From positions 1 to 33,553 of the forward strand of contig JBOGXB010000016.1 of the NCBI GenBank assembly GCA_050694215.1: DNA of 33,553 bases, read 5' to 3'. Of this stretch, positions 1 to 7,534 are shown piece by piece (the first letter of the stretch is position 1; each line of letters starts with the position of its first letter). This DNA is from JBOGXB01 sp050694215. GTDB lineage: Bacteria; Actinomycetota; CADDZG01; WHSQ01. Made by a program: the position numbers and the translations under genes. The notes beneath the pieces were generated by a model. It did not search any database, was not told the origin of the DNA, and worked only from the letters and a program-made list of their open reading frames with translations.

Positions 1-30
1 ACTCTATTGTCGCGGCTCCGCAGCGAGTTG

Positions 31-1455
31 TCAGGTTGTATCGCCTCCATTCTTCTCGGTCCGCGATCGCCGAGACCGCTTCATCCGGTTGCCTTTGCCT
101 TCGATCACCCTAGCCGGGACCCCCACCGCAAGGGCGTCATCCGGAACATCTTCTCGCACGACGGCGCCGGCTCCCGTGGCAGCTCGTTTCCCTATGTGCA
201 CGGGCGCCACGAGCATCGTGTCGGACGAGATGTAAGCGTCGTCTTCTATGACCGTCCTGTTCTTCTTCTCGCCGTCCCAGTTGCACGTGATAGTGCCTGC
301 CCCGATATTGACGCCGCTTCCGATCTTCGCGTCCCCCAGGTAAGCGAGGTGATGGGCGTCGCTGTCATCCCCCAGGACGGTGTTCTTGGTCTCGACGAAG
401 GTGCCGATCTCAGCCCCTCGGCCCAGCTTCGAACCAGGCCTCAGGGAAGCGAATGGGCCCACCGATGCTTCGGGGCCGACGACGGATCCTCGGACGACCG
501 CGTACGTGATCTTCGCTCGCTCCCCCACCTCCGAGTCGACGATGCGCACCTGTGGTCCTATCTCTGCTCCCTCGCCGACGACGGTCCTCCCCTCGAGGAA
601 GGTGAAGGGCAAGATGGTCGCATCGCGACCGACTTCGACCGTCGGATCGATGTATGTCGTGGCCGGGTCCACGATGGTGACGCCCTCGAACATCAGCCGG
701 TCGCAGGCCTGAGTTCGCAACAGTGCGGCCACCTCCGCGAGCTCCGCTCGCGTGTTCGTGCCCCTCACCTCGTCCATGACGACACGTGCCAAGGCCACTT
801 TCTCGTCGTTGGACCGCAACAGCCCGATGACGTCGGTGAGGTAATGCTCCCCCTGGGCGTTCTCGCGATCGGCTTTCTCGAGCATGGCGCCGAGGTCGGT
901 CGTGTCGAAGACGTACATGCTCGAGTTGATCTCATCGATGCCCAGCTCCTCGGATGTGGCATCTCGCTCCTCGACGATCCGCTCGATCTCGCCGCCCGGA
1001 CGGCGCACCACCCGACCGTAACCGCTTGGGTCGGAAGCGATCGCGGTCAGTACCGTCGCCTTGGCACCAGAGCTCACATGCTCGTCGAGCAACATATTTA
1101 GCGTGACCGGCTTGATCATCGGGCCGTCGCCGGGAAGTACGAGCACGTGAGAAGGGATGTCGCCGGCAAGAGCCTCCAGGGCGATCCGCACCGCATCGCC
1201 CGTGCCCCGAGGCGGGTCTTGCACAACGAGCTCCACGTCCAAGCCGAGGCCCTCTTCTTCGAGGGCGGAGGCGATATCGTCCCGCCGAGACGAGACGACC
1301 GCGATCCGGCGATCGACGCGAACCTCCTCCAATGCCGCGAGGACGTGACCGAGCAATGACCGTCCCGCAACACGATGGAGGACCTTTGGGAGGTCGGACT
1401 TGAGCCGCTTGCCCTCGCCCGCGGCGAGAACGATCACCGCTGTCGATCCGTCCAC
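31..1455 (-). CDS. glmU: Bifunctional UDP-N-acetylglucosamine pyrophosphorylase / glucosamine-1-phosphate N-acetyltransferase
   Basis: GlmU acetylates glucosamine-1-phosphate and then couples it to UTP, giving UDP-GlcNAc for peptidoglycan in the cytoplasm. The 474-residue product has the usual family length. The N-terminal nucleotidyltransferase signature is at about residues 9-27 (LAAGEGKRLKSDLPKVLH; the usual GTRM is GKRL here). The uridylyl pocket QDPPRGTGDA follows, then the hexapeptide left-handed beta-helix from about residue 260, with the acetyltransferase segment NIGAGTITCNWDG. The start is GTG at 1455, preceded by a strong AAAGGAGGT four bases upstream. It lies directly downstream of tRNA-Gln on the same strand, so co-transcription is possible. 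The stop is 30 bases from the window edge; in Mycobacterium prs follows glmU, but that lies outside the window. Confidence 0.97.
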   Translation of the reverse strand: MDGSTAVIVLAAGEGKRLKSDLPKVLHRVAGRSLLGHVLAALEEVRVDRRIAVVSSRRDDIASALEEEGLGLDVELVVQDPPRGTGDAVRIALEALAGDIPSHVLVLPGDGPMIKPVTLNMLLDEHVSSGAKATVLTAIASDPSGYGRVVRRPGGEIERIVEERDATSEELGIDEINSSMYVFDTTDLGAMLEKADRENAQGEHYLTDVIGLLRSNDEKVALARVVMDEVRGTNTRAELAEVAALLRTQACDRLMFEGVTIVDPATTYIDPTVEVGRDATILPFTFLEGRTVVGEGAEIGPQVRIVDSEVGERAKITYAVVRGSVVGPEASVGPFASLRPGSKLGRGAEIGTFVETKNTVLGDDSDAHHLAYLGDAKIGSGVNIGAGTITCNWDGEKKNRTVIEDDAYISSDTMLVAPVHIGKRAATGAGAVVREDVPDDALAVGVPARVIEGKGNRMKRSRRSRTEKNGGDTT

Positions 1456-1497
1456 CGCACCTCCTTTTCGCCTCGAACCTCGAGCGTCCAGTTTCAG

Positions 1498-1569
1498 CTG
1501 CCCCGCCTGGACTCGAACCAGGACTTAGGGATCCAAAATCCCTCGGGCTGCCACTTACCCCACGGGGCA
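1498..1569 (-). tRNA. tRNA-Gln (anticodon TTG)
   Basis: A full cloverleaf can be folded by eye on the minus strand. The acceptor stem is TGCCCCG/CGGGGCA (7 bp), the D stem GGGT/GCCC, the anticodon stem AGGGA/TCCCT with loop TTTTGGA, and the T stem CCTGG/CCAGG with loop TTCGAGT. The discriminator base is G. The anticodon TTG (complement of 1534-1536) reads CAA, so the tRNA is glutamine-specific. No CCA is encoded at the 3' end. The length is 72 nt. It sits between ispE and glmU, 42 bases upstream of the glmU start. Confidence 0.95.
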
Positions 1570-1649
1570 CCGGCGCCGCAGGGCAGGCCCGGCGGCGCAG
1601 GCCAATCGTAGTGGCCGCAGGCGCCCGGAGCCGTAAGGACGCCCGAAAC

Positions 1650-2534
1650 CTAGCCGAGGAACTCGACGCAGTGCGGGGTCGACCGGACCACGACCACCCG
1701 GTCGAAGTCCGGCCGCACCTTCTCGGCTACCTCGCGGGCCGCATCATCGTCCTCGAGAATCCCGAACATCGTCGGCCCGGAGCCCGTCATCCCGGCCCCC
1801 AATACACCGGCCTCGAACATCGCGTCCTTCTTCCGGGCCAGGTCGGAACGAAGCATGAAGGCGGGACGCTCGAGATCGTTGTGCAGCAGCAAGGCCACCT
1901 CGTGGACGTCTCCCGCTCCGAGCGCCGGGGCCATCATTGAGCTCGTCACTTCCTGTTCCGGCCCCAGCTCGTCCCATGCCCCGTAGACATCACGGGTAAG
2001 CAGCGGCTCCCTCGAGATACCCAGAACGAACGACATCTGCCTGGGAGCCGGTATCTGCGTCAACTGCTCGCCTCGTGCTGTTGCCAATGCCGTCCCGCCA
2101 TCGATGCAATAGGTGACGTCACTCCCTATCGCTCCGGCGAGGTCGAACAACCGCTCCCTCTCGAGCGCCATGCCCCAGAGCCGCGAGAGCGCCAGAAGCG
2201 CCCCGGCTGCGTTGCCGCTTCCTCCTCCCAGGCCTCCGCCGATGGGGATGCGCTTGATCACCTCGATCTTCACCCCGCGTCCGGCCTCTCCCTGTTCGAT
2301 CAAGCTTCGAGCCGCTCGGTAGACCAGGTTCTCCTCGAGAGCGGGCGCCTTGCCCATGCCGTCGGCGTCGAAGTGCATCTCGACATCGACTGCGTGCCCC
2401 CGCGTCTCGGTGATCTCGATGTCGTCGGCCAGATCGATCCCGTGAAAGATGGACTCGATGTCGTGGTAGCCATCAGCCCTCTTACCTACGACGCGAAGGA
2501 AGAGATTGAGCTTCGCGTGGGTACGTAATCGCAA
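1650..2534 (-). CDS. ispE: 4-diphosphocytidyl-2-C-methyl-D-erythritol kinase (GHMP kinase)
   Basis: IspE phosphorylates CDP-methylerythritol in the non-mevalonate (MEP) isoprenoid pathway. The 294-residue protein begins with the family motif AKLNLFL (catalytic Lys8) and has the glycine-rich ATP loop at about 97-110 (PIGGGLGGGSGNAAG; the usual SSDAA is SGNAA). The second catalytic residue Asp139 lies in AGAIGSDV, and the third GHMP motif is GMTGSGPTMFG near 250. The start is TTG at 2534, because no in-frame ATG or GTG lies closer to the AKLN motif; I see no good ribosome binding site there. It begins 15 bases after the stop of the receiver gene, so translation coupled to that gene is likely. 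Confidence 0.96.
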   Translation of the reverse strand: MRLRTHAKLNLFLRVVGKRADGYHDIESIFHGIDLADDIEITETRGHAVDVEMHFDADGMGKAPALEENLVYRAARSLIEQGEAGRGVKIEVIKRIPIGGGLGGGSGNAAGALLALSRLWGMALERERLFDLAGAIGSDVTYCIDGGTALATARGEQLTQIPAPRQMSFVLGISREPLLTRDVYGAWDELGPEQEVTSSMMAPALGAGDVHEVALLLHNDLERPAFMLRSDLARKKDAMFEAGVLGAGMTGSGPTMFGILEDDDAAREVAEKVRPDFDRVVVVRSTPHCVEFLG

Positions 2535-2549
2535 TTGTGTGCGGATGGC

Positions 2550-2906
2550 TTAGAGCAGGGCCTCGAGCACCGGAGCCACCTCGGCGATCCTCTTCTTGTT
2601 AAGGAAGGAGTCCGACCAATCCGGCTTGCTCTCCAAGATGGCCGAGAACGCGACGATGCGGCTGTTGGGCGAGATGGTTCGGAGCATTCGGGCGGCGTGC
2701 TCACCGTCGAGCTTCGGCATGAAGTAGTCCAAGATGATCACCGCGGGCTGCTCCCTCATCGCGATCGAGACTGCCTCGACTCCATGTGAGGCTTCCCCAA
2801 CAACCTCGAAGCCCTCCGTCTCGCACACAACGCGGAGGATGTGGCGGACTTCCTCTTCATCGTCGACGATGAGTACAGTCCTGTCCCTGGGAAGATCACT
2901 CGTCAT
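2550..2906 (-). CDS. Stand-alone response-regulator receiver protein (CheY-like)
   Basis: This is a 118-residue single receiver domain with no output domain. The acidic pocket is D15-D16-E17 (VLIVDDEE), the phospho-acceptor is Asp60 in VIILDYFMPKLDG, the switch Ser88 lies in IVAFSAI, and Lys104 or Lys105 in SFLNKK is in the place of the conserved lysine. All catalytic positions are therefore present and the domain should be phosphorylatable. There is no histidine kinase in the window, so the partner is unknown. The gene lies 110 bases after rsmA and 15 bases before ispE on the same strand, an unusual place for a two-component protein. Confidence 0.9.
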   Translation of the reverse strand: MTSDLPRDRTVLIVDDEEEVRHILRVVCETEGFEVVGEASHGVEAVSIAMREQPAVIILDYFMPKLDGEHAARMLRTISPNSRIVAFSAILESKPDWSDSFLNKKRIAEVAPVLEALL

Positions 2907-3016
2907 TCGGGGCTCCCGCGCAGCCGGTCACTTATGGTCAGGATAAGCGGGCACCTTCCGGGAGGAAAGAGGCACTTTCGGCGTGCTTTCGGGTTGCGAC
3001 CCTGTGGACCGCGGCT

Positions 3017-3850
3017 TCAGGGGTTGCCCGCCAGCCGTGCCGTGATACCTACGAATTCCTCCCAGCCAAGCGCCTCGGGCCGGGCGCTCGGGTCCACGCC
3101 GGCCGCTTCCAGGAACTCGTCTACGTCCCCTCCCACGAGAGGAGCGAGGGTTCCCCGGAGCATTTTTCTTCGCTGCGAGAAGGCGGCCCGTACCACGCGG
3201 CCGAACAAGCTCGGGTCCACTTCGGGCAACTCAGGACGGCGTGAGACGTTCACGATCACCGAATCTACGTTCGGCTCGGGGAAGAAGGCCCGTCTGGACA
3301 CGCGTCCTACCAGCCTGGCGTCGGCATGGAACCCGACAATCACGCTCGTTTGCCCGTAGACCTTGCTCCCCGGCCCCGCGGCCAGGCGCTCTCCCACCTC
3401 CCGCTGGGTCATGACGGTGAGCTGTCGGATCGAAGCGGACGACTCGAGGACGTGAAGGAGGAGCGTGGCGGCAACGTTGTAGGGCAGGTTCCCGACGAGT
3501 TTGCTCATTTCAAGAGCATCGAGATCGAGCTCGAGCGCGTCCGCGTGCACAACCTCCACGTTGGTCACGCCGGACGTGACCTGTCGTAACACCTCGACCA
3601 GCTTGGGATCGACCTCGACGGCAACAACCCTTCTCGCAGCCGAGACGAGCCCAAGGGTTAGCGAGCCGCATCCCGCCCCGATCTCAACGATCTCGTCGCT
3701 GGGATTGAGATCGGCTACGTCGATGATCTTCCTGATCGTGTTCGGATCTATTACGAAGTTCTGTCCCAACCACTTGGAAGGACGAATGCCGTGGTCGCGC
3801 AGCAGCTCGCGCACCTGCCCGGCCCCCATGAGCCGGGGCTCGGCAGCCAT
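3017..3850 (-). CDS. rsmA: 16S rRNA (adenine1518-N6/adenine1519-N6)-dimethyltransferase
   Basis: RsmA (KsgA) dimethylates two adjacent adenines in helix 45 of 16S rRNA, a late 30S maturation step. The 277-residue protein shows the RNA-contact motif GQNF (29-32), the S-adenosylmethionine loop EIGAGCGSLT (57-66), the acidic VEVD at 78-81 and the catalytic NLPYN (121-125). Length matches the family. The ATG at 3850 overlaps the TGA of tatD by one base (TGATG), so translational coupling with tatD is expected. Confidence 0.97.
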   Translation of the reverse strand: MAAEPRLMGAGQVRELLRDHGIRPSKWLGQNFVIDPNTIRKIIDVADLNPSDEIVEIGAGCGSLTLGLVSAARRVVAVEVDPKLVEVLRQVTSGVTNVEVVHADALELDLDALEMSKLVGNLPYNVAATLLLHVLESSASIRQLTVMTQREVGERLAAGPGSKVYGQTSVIVGFHADARLVGRVSRRAFFPEPNVDSVIVNVSRRPELPEVDPSLFGRVVRAAFSQRRKMLRGTLAPLVGGDVDEFLEAAGVDPSARPEALGWEEFVGITARLAGNP

Positions 3851-4617
3851 CAGGAGAGCCCGAAGACCCGTCGCGCGTTCTGTGTCGTCTGTTCGGCCAA
3901 CAGGTGAGCTGAAACCCCACGCGCCTGGGCTGCGGCGAGCCCCACGAACGCGAGGTGGCGCGGTTCGTTCCGCTCACCTCGGTGCGGCATAGGTGTGAGG
4001 AATGGGGAATCGGTCTCGACGAGCAACCGATCGTCGGGCACGTATCGCACTGCCTCTCTCAGGTCGTCTGACTTCGAGTAGGAAACATTGCCGGCAAACG
4101 AGACGTGCGCCCCGAGATCGAGGGCCACCTGAAGCTGCTTGCGGTCACCCGACCAGCAGTGGAAGATGAAGCCCTGGGGGATGTCCTCCGCGGCGAGCAT
4201 GTCCATGGCTTCGTCGACCGAGTTGCGCGTGTGAACGACGAGTGGCTTGGCGTGTTTTCTTGCGAGGTTGATCTGTCCGGCGAATGCGGCCCTCTGTTGC
4301 TCGGGGCTGGTGTGATCACGATAGAAATCGAGCCCCGTCTCGCCCACCGCCATGGTGCGATCGAGGCCAAGGAGGTGATCGATCCTTTCCGCGGCCTCGT
4401 CGTTCCACCCATCGGCCGAATTCGGATGAACGCCGGCGCTCGCGTAGACGCCTCGTTCGGAGGTCAGCTCGACAGCGCGTTCGCTGGACTGCACGTCAAT
4501 CCCCACCGCAAGGACCTCGAGGACCCCGGCCAGGCGTGCCCGCTCCAGGACCGGGACCACTCCGCCGGCCTCATCTTGCTCACAGAGGTGTAGGTGGCAG
4601 TGCGAGTCGAACCACAT
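3850..4617 (-). CDS. tatD: TatD-family metal-dependent deoxyribonuclease
   Basis: TatD proteins are TIM-barrel metal-dependent hydrolases with DNase activity, implicated in DNA repair. The 255-residue product has all expected ligands: His6 and His8 in DSHCHLH, Glu93 in VGETGLDFYR, His129 in LVVHTR, His153 in FHCWSG and Asp203 in LVETDSPFLTP. It sits 50 bases downstream of metG and overlaps rsmA by one base. In the mycobacterial version of this locus I recall rpfB between tatD and ksgA; here that gene is absent. Confidence 0.95.
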   Translation of the reverse strand: MWFDSHCHLHLCEQDEAGGVVPVLERARLAGVLEVLAVGIDVQSSERAVELTSERGVYASAGVHPNSADGWNDEAAERIDHLLGLDRTMAVGETGLDFYRDHTSPEQQRAAFAGQINLARKHAKPLVVHTRNSVDEAMDMLAAEDIPQGFIFHCWSGDRKQLQVALDLGAHVSFAGNVSYSKSDDLREAVRYVPDDRLLVETDSPFLTPMPHRGERNEPRHLAFVGLAAAQARGVSAHLLAEQTTQNARRVFGLS

Positions 4618-4667
4618 CTGGAGCTAGCTCCCTCGGATCGAGCGCTTGGGCGCTCCCAGGCCCGAGC

Positions 4668-6236
4668 TCACCCGGTTGTCTCGTCCTCGGATTCGATCAG
4701 ACGCGGGAAGAGGGATTCACCCTTGTCGACCTTTGTGCCCGCCGCAAACTGCCACCACCGGCCCTGGCTCTCGAAGCTGTGATCCTCCGGCGCGCCATCC
4801 TGGCCCAACCGTTGCCACAGCGTCGCCGCAGCGCGAGGGATCGCAGGCGACACCATCAGGACCATCAGTCTCAGCGCGTCCGCCAGCGTATAGAGGACGA
4901 CCTCGAGCCTTCGCTTCTGCGCCTCGTCCTTTGCGAGCGTCCACGGCGAGGAGTCCTCCACGTAGGCGTTCGCCTTGCGTACGAAAGACCATGCCGCCCT
5001 GCAGGCGAGGTGCGGCGCCAGGCGATCGACAGCGTTGTTCATGTGGGACATAGCGTTGTGGTGGGATCCCTGCAAGGCCCGCTCAGCCTCGGTCAGCTCG
5101 TCCTCGCGTGGGGGGTCCGGGATCACGCTTCCGAGATACCGCTCCACCATATTCAGCACGCGCGAGGCGAGGTTCCCGAAATCGTTCGCGAGATCGGAAT
5201 TGTAACGAGCAGCCATACCTTCCCACGAGAACTCTCCATCGTTACCGAAGTTGATCTCTCGCAGGAAGTAGTAGCGATATCCATCCGAACCGAAAGTTGG
5301 GACGAGATCATGTGGAGAGATACCCGTGAGCTTCGACTTCGACATCTTCTCCCCACCGACCTGAACGAAGCCATGGGCGAATACCGTGCGCGGGAGAGGT
5401 AGCTCGAGAGCCATCAGCATCGCCGGCCAGATCACAGTATGGAACCACAGGATGTCCTTCCCGATCAGATGAACATCGGCCGGCCAGATACGATTGAACA
5501 TGTCCTCGTCGCGTCCGTACCCAACGGCGGTCGTGTAATTCTGAAGAGCATCCACCCACACGTAGATGACATGCTTCGGGTCCCAAGGGATCGGAACTCC
5601 CCAGTCGAAGCTCACGCGCGAGATCGAGAGATCATCGAGCCCTTGCCTTACCTTCCCCAGGACCTCGTTTCGTCGCGTGTCGGGCTGCACGAACGGCGGT
5701 TCCGAGTTCTCGTAGAGATCGATCAAACGCTCCGCGTAATTGGAGAGCCTGAAGAAGTAGTTGTCCTCCGCGACGACCTCGGGCTCGATTCCATGGATGG
5801 CGCACTTTCCGTCAACGAGCTCGTCCTCTGACTTGAACTCCTCACAACCGACGCAGTAGAGCCCCTTGTAAGTGCCGAGATAGACCTCATCGCGGTCGTA
5901 GAGCTCCTGCACGAACTTCTGCACCGGGATCTCGTGTCGCTCTTCGGTCGTGCGGATGAAGTCGTCGTTCGTGATGTCGAGCGTCTTCCATGCCTCTGCC
6001 CATCGAGGGACGATCTGATCCGCCCACTGCTTCGGCTCCAGTCCCTTGGCTTGGGCGCTGCGCAACACTTTCTCGCCGTGCTCGTCCGTGCCCGTTAGGA
6101 AGTGAACCTTGCGCCCCTGCATACGCCTGAAACGACAGATGAAGTCGGCAGCCACCGTCGTGTATGCGTGCCCGAGATGGGGGACGTCGTTGACGTAGTA
6201 GATGGGAGTAGTCAGATAAAAGACCTGGTCGCTCAT
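4668..6236 (-). CDS. metG: Methionyl-tRNA synthetase
   Basis: MetG charges tRNA-Met and initiator tRNA in the cytoplasm. The 522-residue protein has the class I signature HLGH (20-23), FLTGTDEHG (47-55), the KMSKS loop at 297-301, and a zinc-knuckle-like pair C128-x2-C131 and C145-x2-H148. The C-terminal part is the anticodon-binding helical bundle ending near residue 500, and there is no added EMAP/Trbp111 domain. The ATG at 6236 has only a weak AGGA upstream. It heads the minus-strand cluster metG-tatD-rsmA and diverges from the AbrB-like gene across 118 bases. Confidence 0.97.
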   Translation of the reverse strand: MSDQVFYLTTPIYYVNDVPHLGHAYTTVAADFICRFRRMQGRKVHFLTGTDEHGEKVLRSAQAKGLEPKQWADQIVPRWAEAWKTLDITNDDFIRTTEERHEIPVQKFVQELYDRDEVYLGTYKGLYCVGCEEFKSEDELVDGKCAIHGIEPEVVAEDNYFFRLSNYAERLIDLYENSEPPFVQPDTRRNEVLGKVRQGLDDLSISRVSFDWGVPIPWDPKHVIYVWVDALQNYTTAVGYGRDEDMFNRIWPADVHLIGKDILWFHTVIWPAMLMALELPLPRTVFAHGFVQVGGEKMSKSKLTGISPHDLVPTFGSDGYRYYFLREINFGNDGEFSWEGMAARYNSDLANDFGNLASRVLNMVERYLGSVIPDPPREDELTEAERALQGSHHNAMSHMNNAVDRLAPHLACRAAWSFVRKANAYVEDSSPWTLAKDEAQKRRLEVVLYTLADALRLMVLMVSPAIPRAAATLWQRLGQDGAPEDHSFESQGRWWQFAAGTKVDKGESLFPRLIESEDETTG

Positions 6237-6250
6237 AAATGGTCCTATTG

Positions 6251-6280
6251 TCGGGTTTGCCCCGAACTGCCCCGAACTGC
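6251..6280 (-). promoter_or_regulatory. Candidate metG leader hairpin with tandem 10-base repeat
   Basis: Directly upstream of metG the sequence TCGGG-TTTGC-CCCGA (6251-6265) is a perfect 5-bp stem with a 5-base loop. The 10-mer CCCGAACTGC is tandemly repeated at 6261-6270 and 6271-6280. In the metG transcript both repeat copies carry TCGGG and could pair with the single downstream CCCGA, so two mutually exclusive hairpins are possible. No T-box consensus or riboswitch was recognised. A regulatory role is inference from structure only. Confidence 0.3.
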
Positions 6281-6309
6281 TTGACGTGTCGATTTCGGGG
6301 GATTAAGTT
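6281..6309 (+). promoter_or_regulatory. Candidate sigma70-type promoter of the AbrB-like gene
   Basis: TTGACG at 6281-6286 is a near-consensus -35 box. It is followed after a 17-base spacer by TAAGTT (6304-6309), which fits the loose actinobacterial -10 pattern TAnnnT. This places a start roughly 40 bases before the ATG at 6355. The gene also has a good ribosome binding site, AAGGGGAG, about 6 bases before its ATG. Confidence 0.45.
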
Positions 6310-6354
6310 AACCAATACTTACCAGCAAGCGCGGCCGATCAAGGGGAGCAGCGC

Positions 6355-6642
6355 ATGAAGTCTACCGGCGTGGTCAGGAAGATCGACGAGCTAGGACGCA
6401 TCGTCCTCCCCTCTGAGCTGAGGCGCGTCTTCGGGATTCACGAGGGCGACGAGCTCGAGATCAGCGTCGACGGCGAGCAGATCATCCTCGAGAAGAGACA
6501 GGACCTCTGCCTTTTCTGCCAGCAAGAGGCCACGATCGAGTACAAGGACCGCCGCGTCTGCCAGAGTTGCGCCGGCGAGCTCGGTCGGATGGGGAAGATC
6601 GAGGTCCGCATCCCGGACGTCGAGAACGCCTCCAGCCGCTAG
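6355..6642 (+). CDS. AbrB/SpoVT-fold transition-state-type regulator with C-terminal zinc-ribbon-like cysteines
   Basis: Residues 1-48 (MKSTGVVRKIDELGRIVLPS onward) closely resemble the swapped-hairpin DNA-binding domain of Bacillus AbrB/SpoVT. That part is therefore likely to form a dimeric or higher-order DNA-binding barrel. Residues 52-72 replace the usual oligomerisation tail with CLFC and CQSC (C52-x2-C55-x13-C69-x2-C72), a layout expected to bind one zinc ion. The protein is 95 residues. It diverges from metG and converges on rsmI. The target genes are unknown; a toxin partner, as for MazE antitoxins, is not present nearby. The fold call is firm and the zinc site is inferred. Confidence 0.88.
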   Translation: MKSTGVVRKIDELGRIVLPSELRRVFGIHEGDELEISVDGEQIILEKRQDLCLFCQQEATIEYKDRRVCQSCAGELGRMGKIEVRIPDVENASSR

Positions 6643-6697
6643 CCTCAGGAGCTCTTCGGGACGCGAGCTCAGGAAGACCCGACGGGCGAGGCTCGCT

Positions 6698-7534
6698 CTA
6701 CTCTCGTTCCTCGAGAAGGGCGTCGAAGACCCTCCGGCGAGGGACGCCGGCCTGCTTCGCCACGCGGCTCAGCGCTTCTCCGCGGTCGACACCAGAGTCC
6801 ATCAGCTCCCGCGCGGAGCGCGCCAGCTCCTCATCGGAGGCCACGGCTCTGTCGTGTACCGAACCGCCGACCACCAGGACGATCTCGCCCTTTGGCGGGG
6901 ACTCACGGATGGAGTCGAGAATCTCCGTGAGGGAGCCTCGCCGAACCTCCTCGTGCAACTTCGTCAGCTCACGCACGAGAGCCGCCGGGCGATCGCCGAG
7001 AACCTCGATGAGGTCGGCAACCGACGCCTCGAGCCGGTGTGGTGATTCATAGATGACGAGTGTCCTCGTCTCCGGTGCGAGCTCCGCAGCACGCCTCTTC
7101 CTGTCTCCGGTTTTGCGAGGGAGGAAGCCCTCGAAGACGAAGCGCCCGGGAGGCAATCCGGAGAGGACCAGAGCCGCAACCGAGGCCGTTGGGCCGGGTA
7201 CGACCTCGATCGTCAGGTCCGCCTCTATGCACGCCCGCACGAGTCTGTAGCCCGGGTCCGAGATTCCCGGCATGCCCGCGTCCGATACGAGCACCACCGT
7301 CTTCCCCCGCTCGATCCTTTCGACAAGGTCGGTTGCGGCTCGACGTTCGTTTCCCTCGCGATAGCTGACCAGATCGCGCGCGTGAATGGAGAAGTGACTC
7401 AGCAGCTTGCGTGTGCGACGCGTGTCCTCGCACGCGATTACATCCGCCGAGCCCAGCACCCTCAGCGCCCGCTGGGTGATGTCCTCGAGGTTGCCTATCG
7501 GCGTCGCACATAGGATCAGTCTCCCGCTCACCAT
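6698..7534 (-). CDS. rsmI: 16S rRNA (cytidine1402-2'-O)-methyltransferase
   Basis: RsmI 2'-O-methylates C1402 in the decoding centre of 16S rRNA. The product starts MVSGRLILCATPIGNLEDIT, typical of the tetrapyrrole-methylase fold family. It has ACEDTRRTRKLL, SDAGMPGISDPG, VPGPTASVAALVLSGLP and FEGFLPRK in the usual order. The open frame extends 231 codons further upstream, but that part is the other-frame shadow of the hydrolase-like gene. The ATG at 7534 starts exactly at the family N-terminus and gives 278 residues, the normal length. The start overlaps the upstream gene by seven bases, so the two are probably translationally coupled. Confidence 0.95.
   Translation of the reverse strand: MVSGRLILCATPIGNLEDITQRALRVLGSADVIACEDTRRTRKLLSHFSIHARDLVSYREGNERRAATDLVERIERGKTVVLVSDAGMPGISDPGYRLVRACIEADLTIEVVPGPTASVAALVLSGLPPGRFVFEGFLPRKTGDRKRRAAELAPETRTLVIYESPHRLEASVADLIEVLGDRPAALVRELTKLHEEVRRGSLTEILDSIRESPPKGEIVLVVGGSVHDRAVASDEELARSARELMDSGVDRGEALSRVAKQAGVPRRRVFDALLEERE

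Noticed and set aside
7..1101. Long plus-strand open frame of 364 codons
   Set aside because: It is the antisense of glmU, whose motifs fill the opposite strand; the plus-strand product shows no domain and no ribosome binding site.
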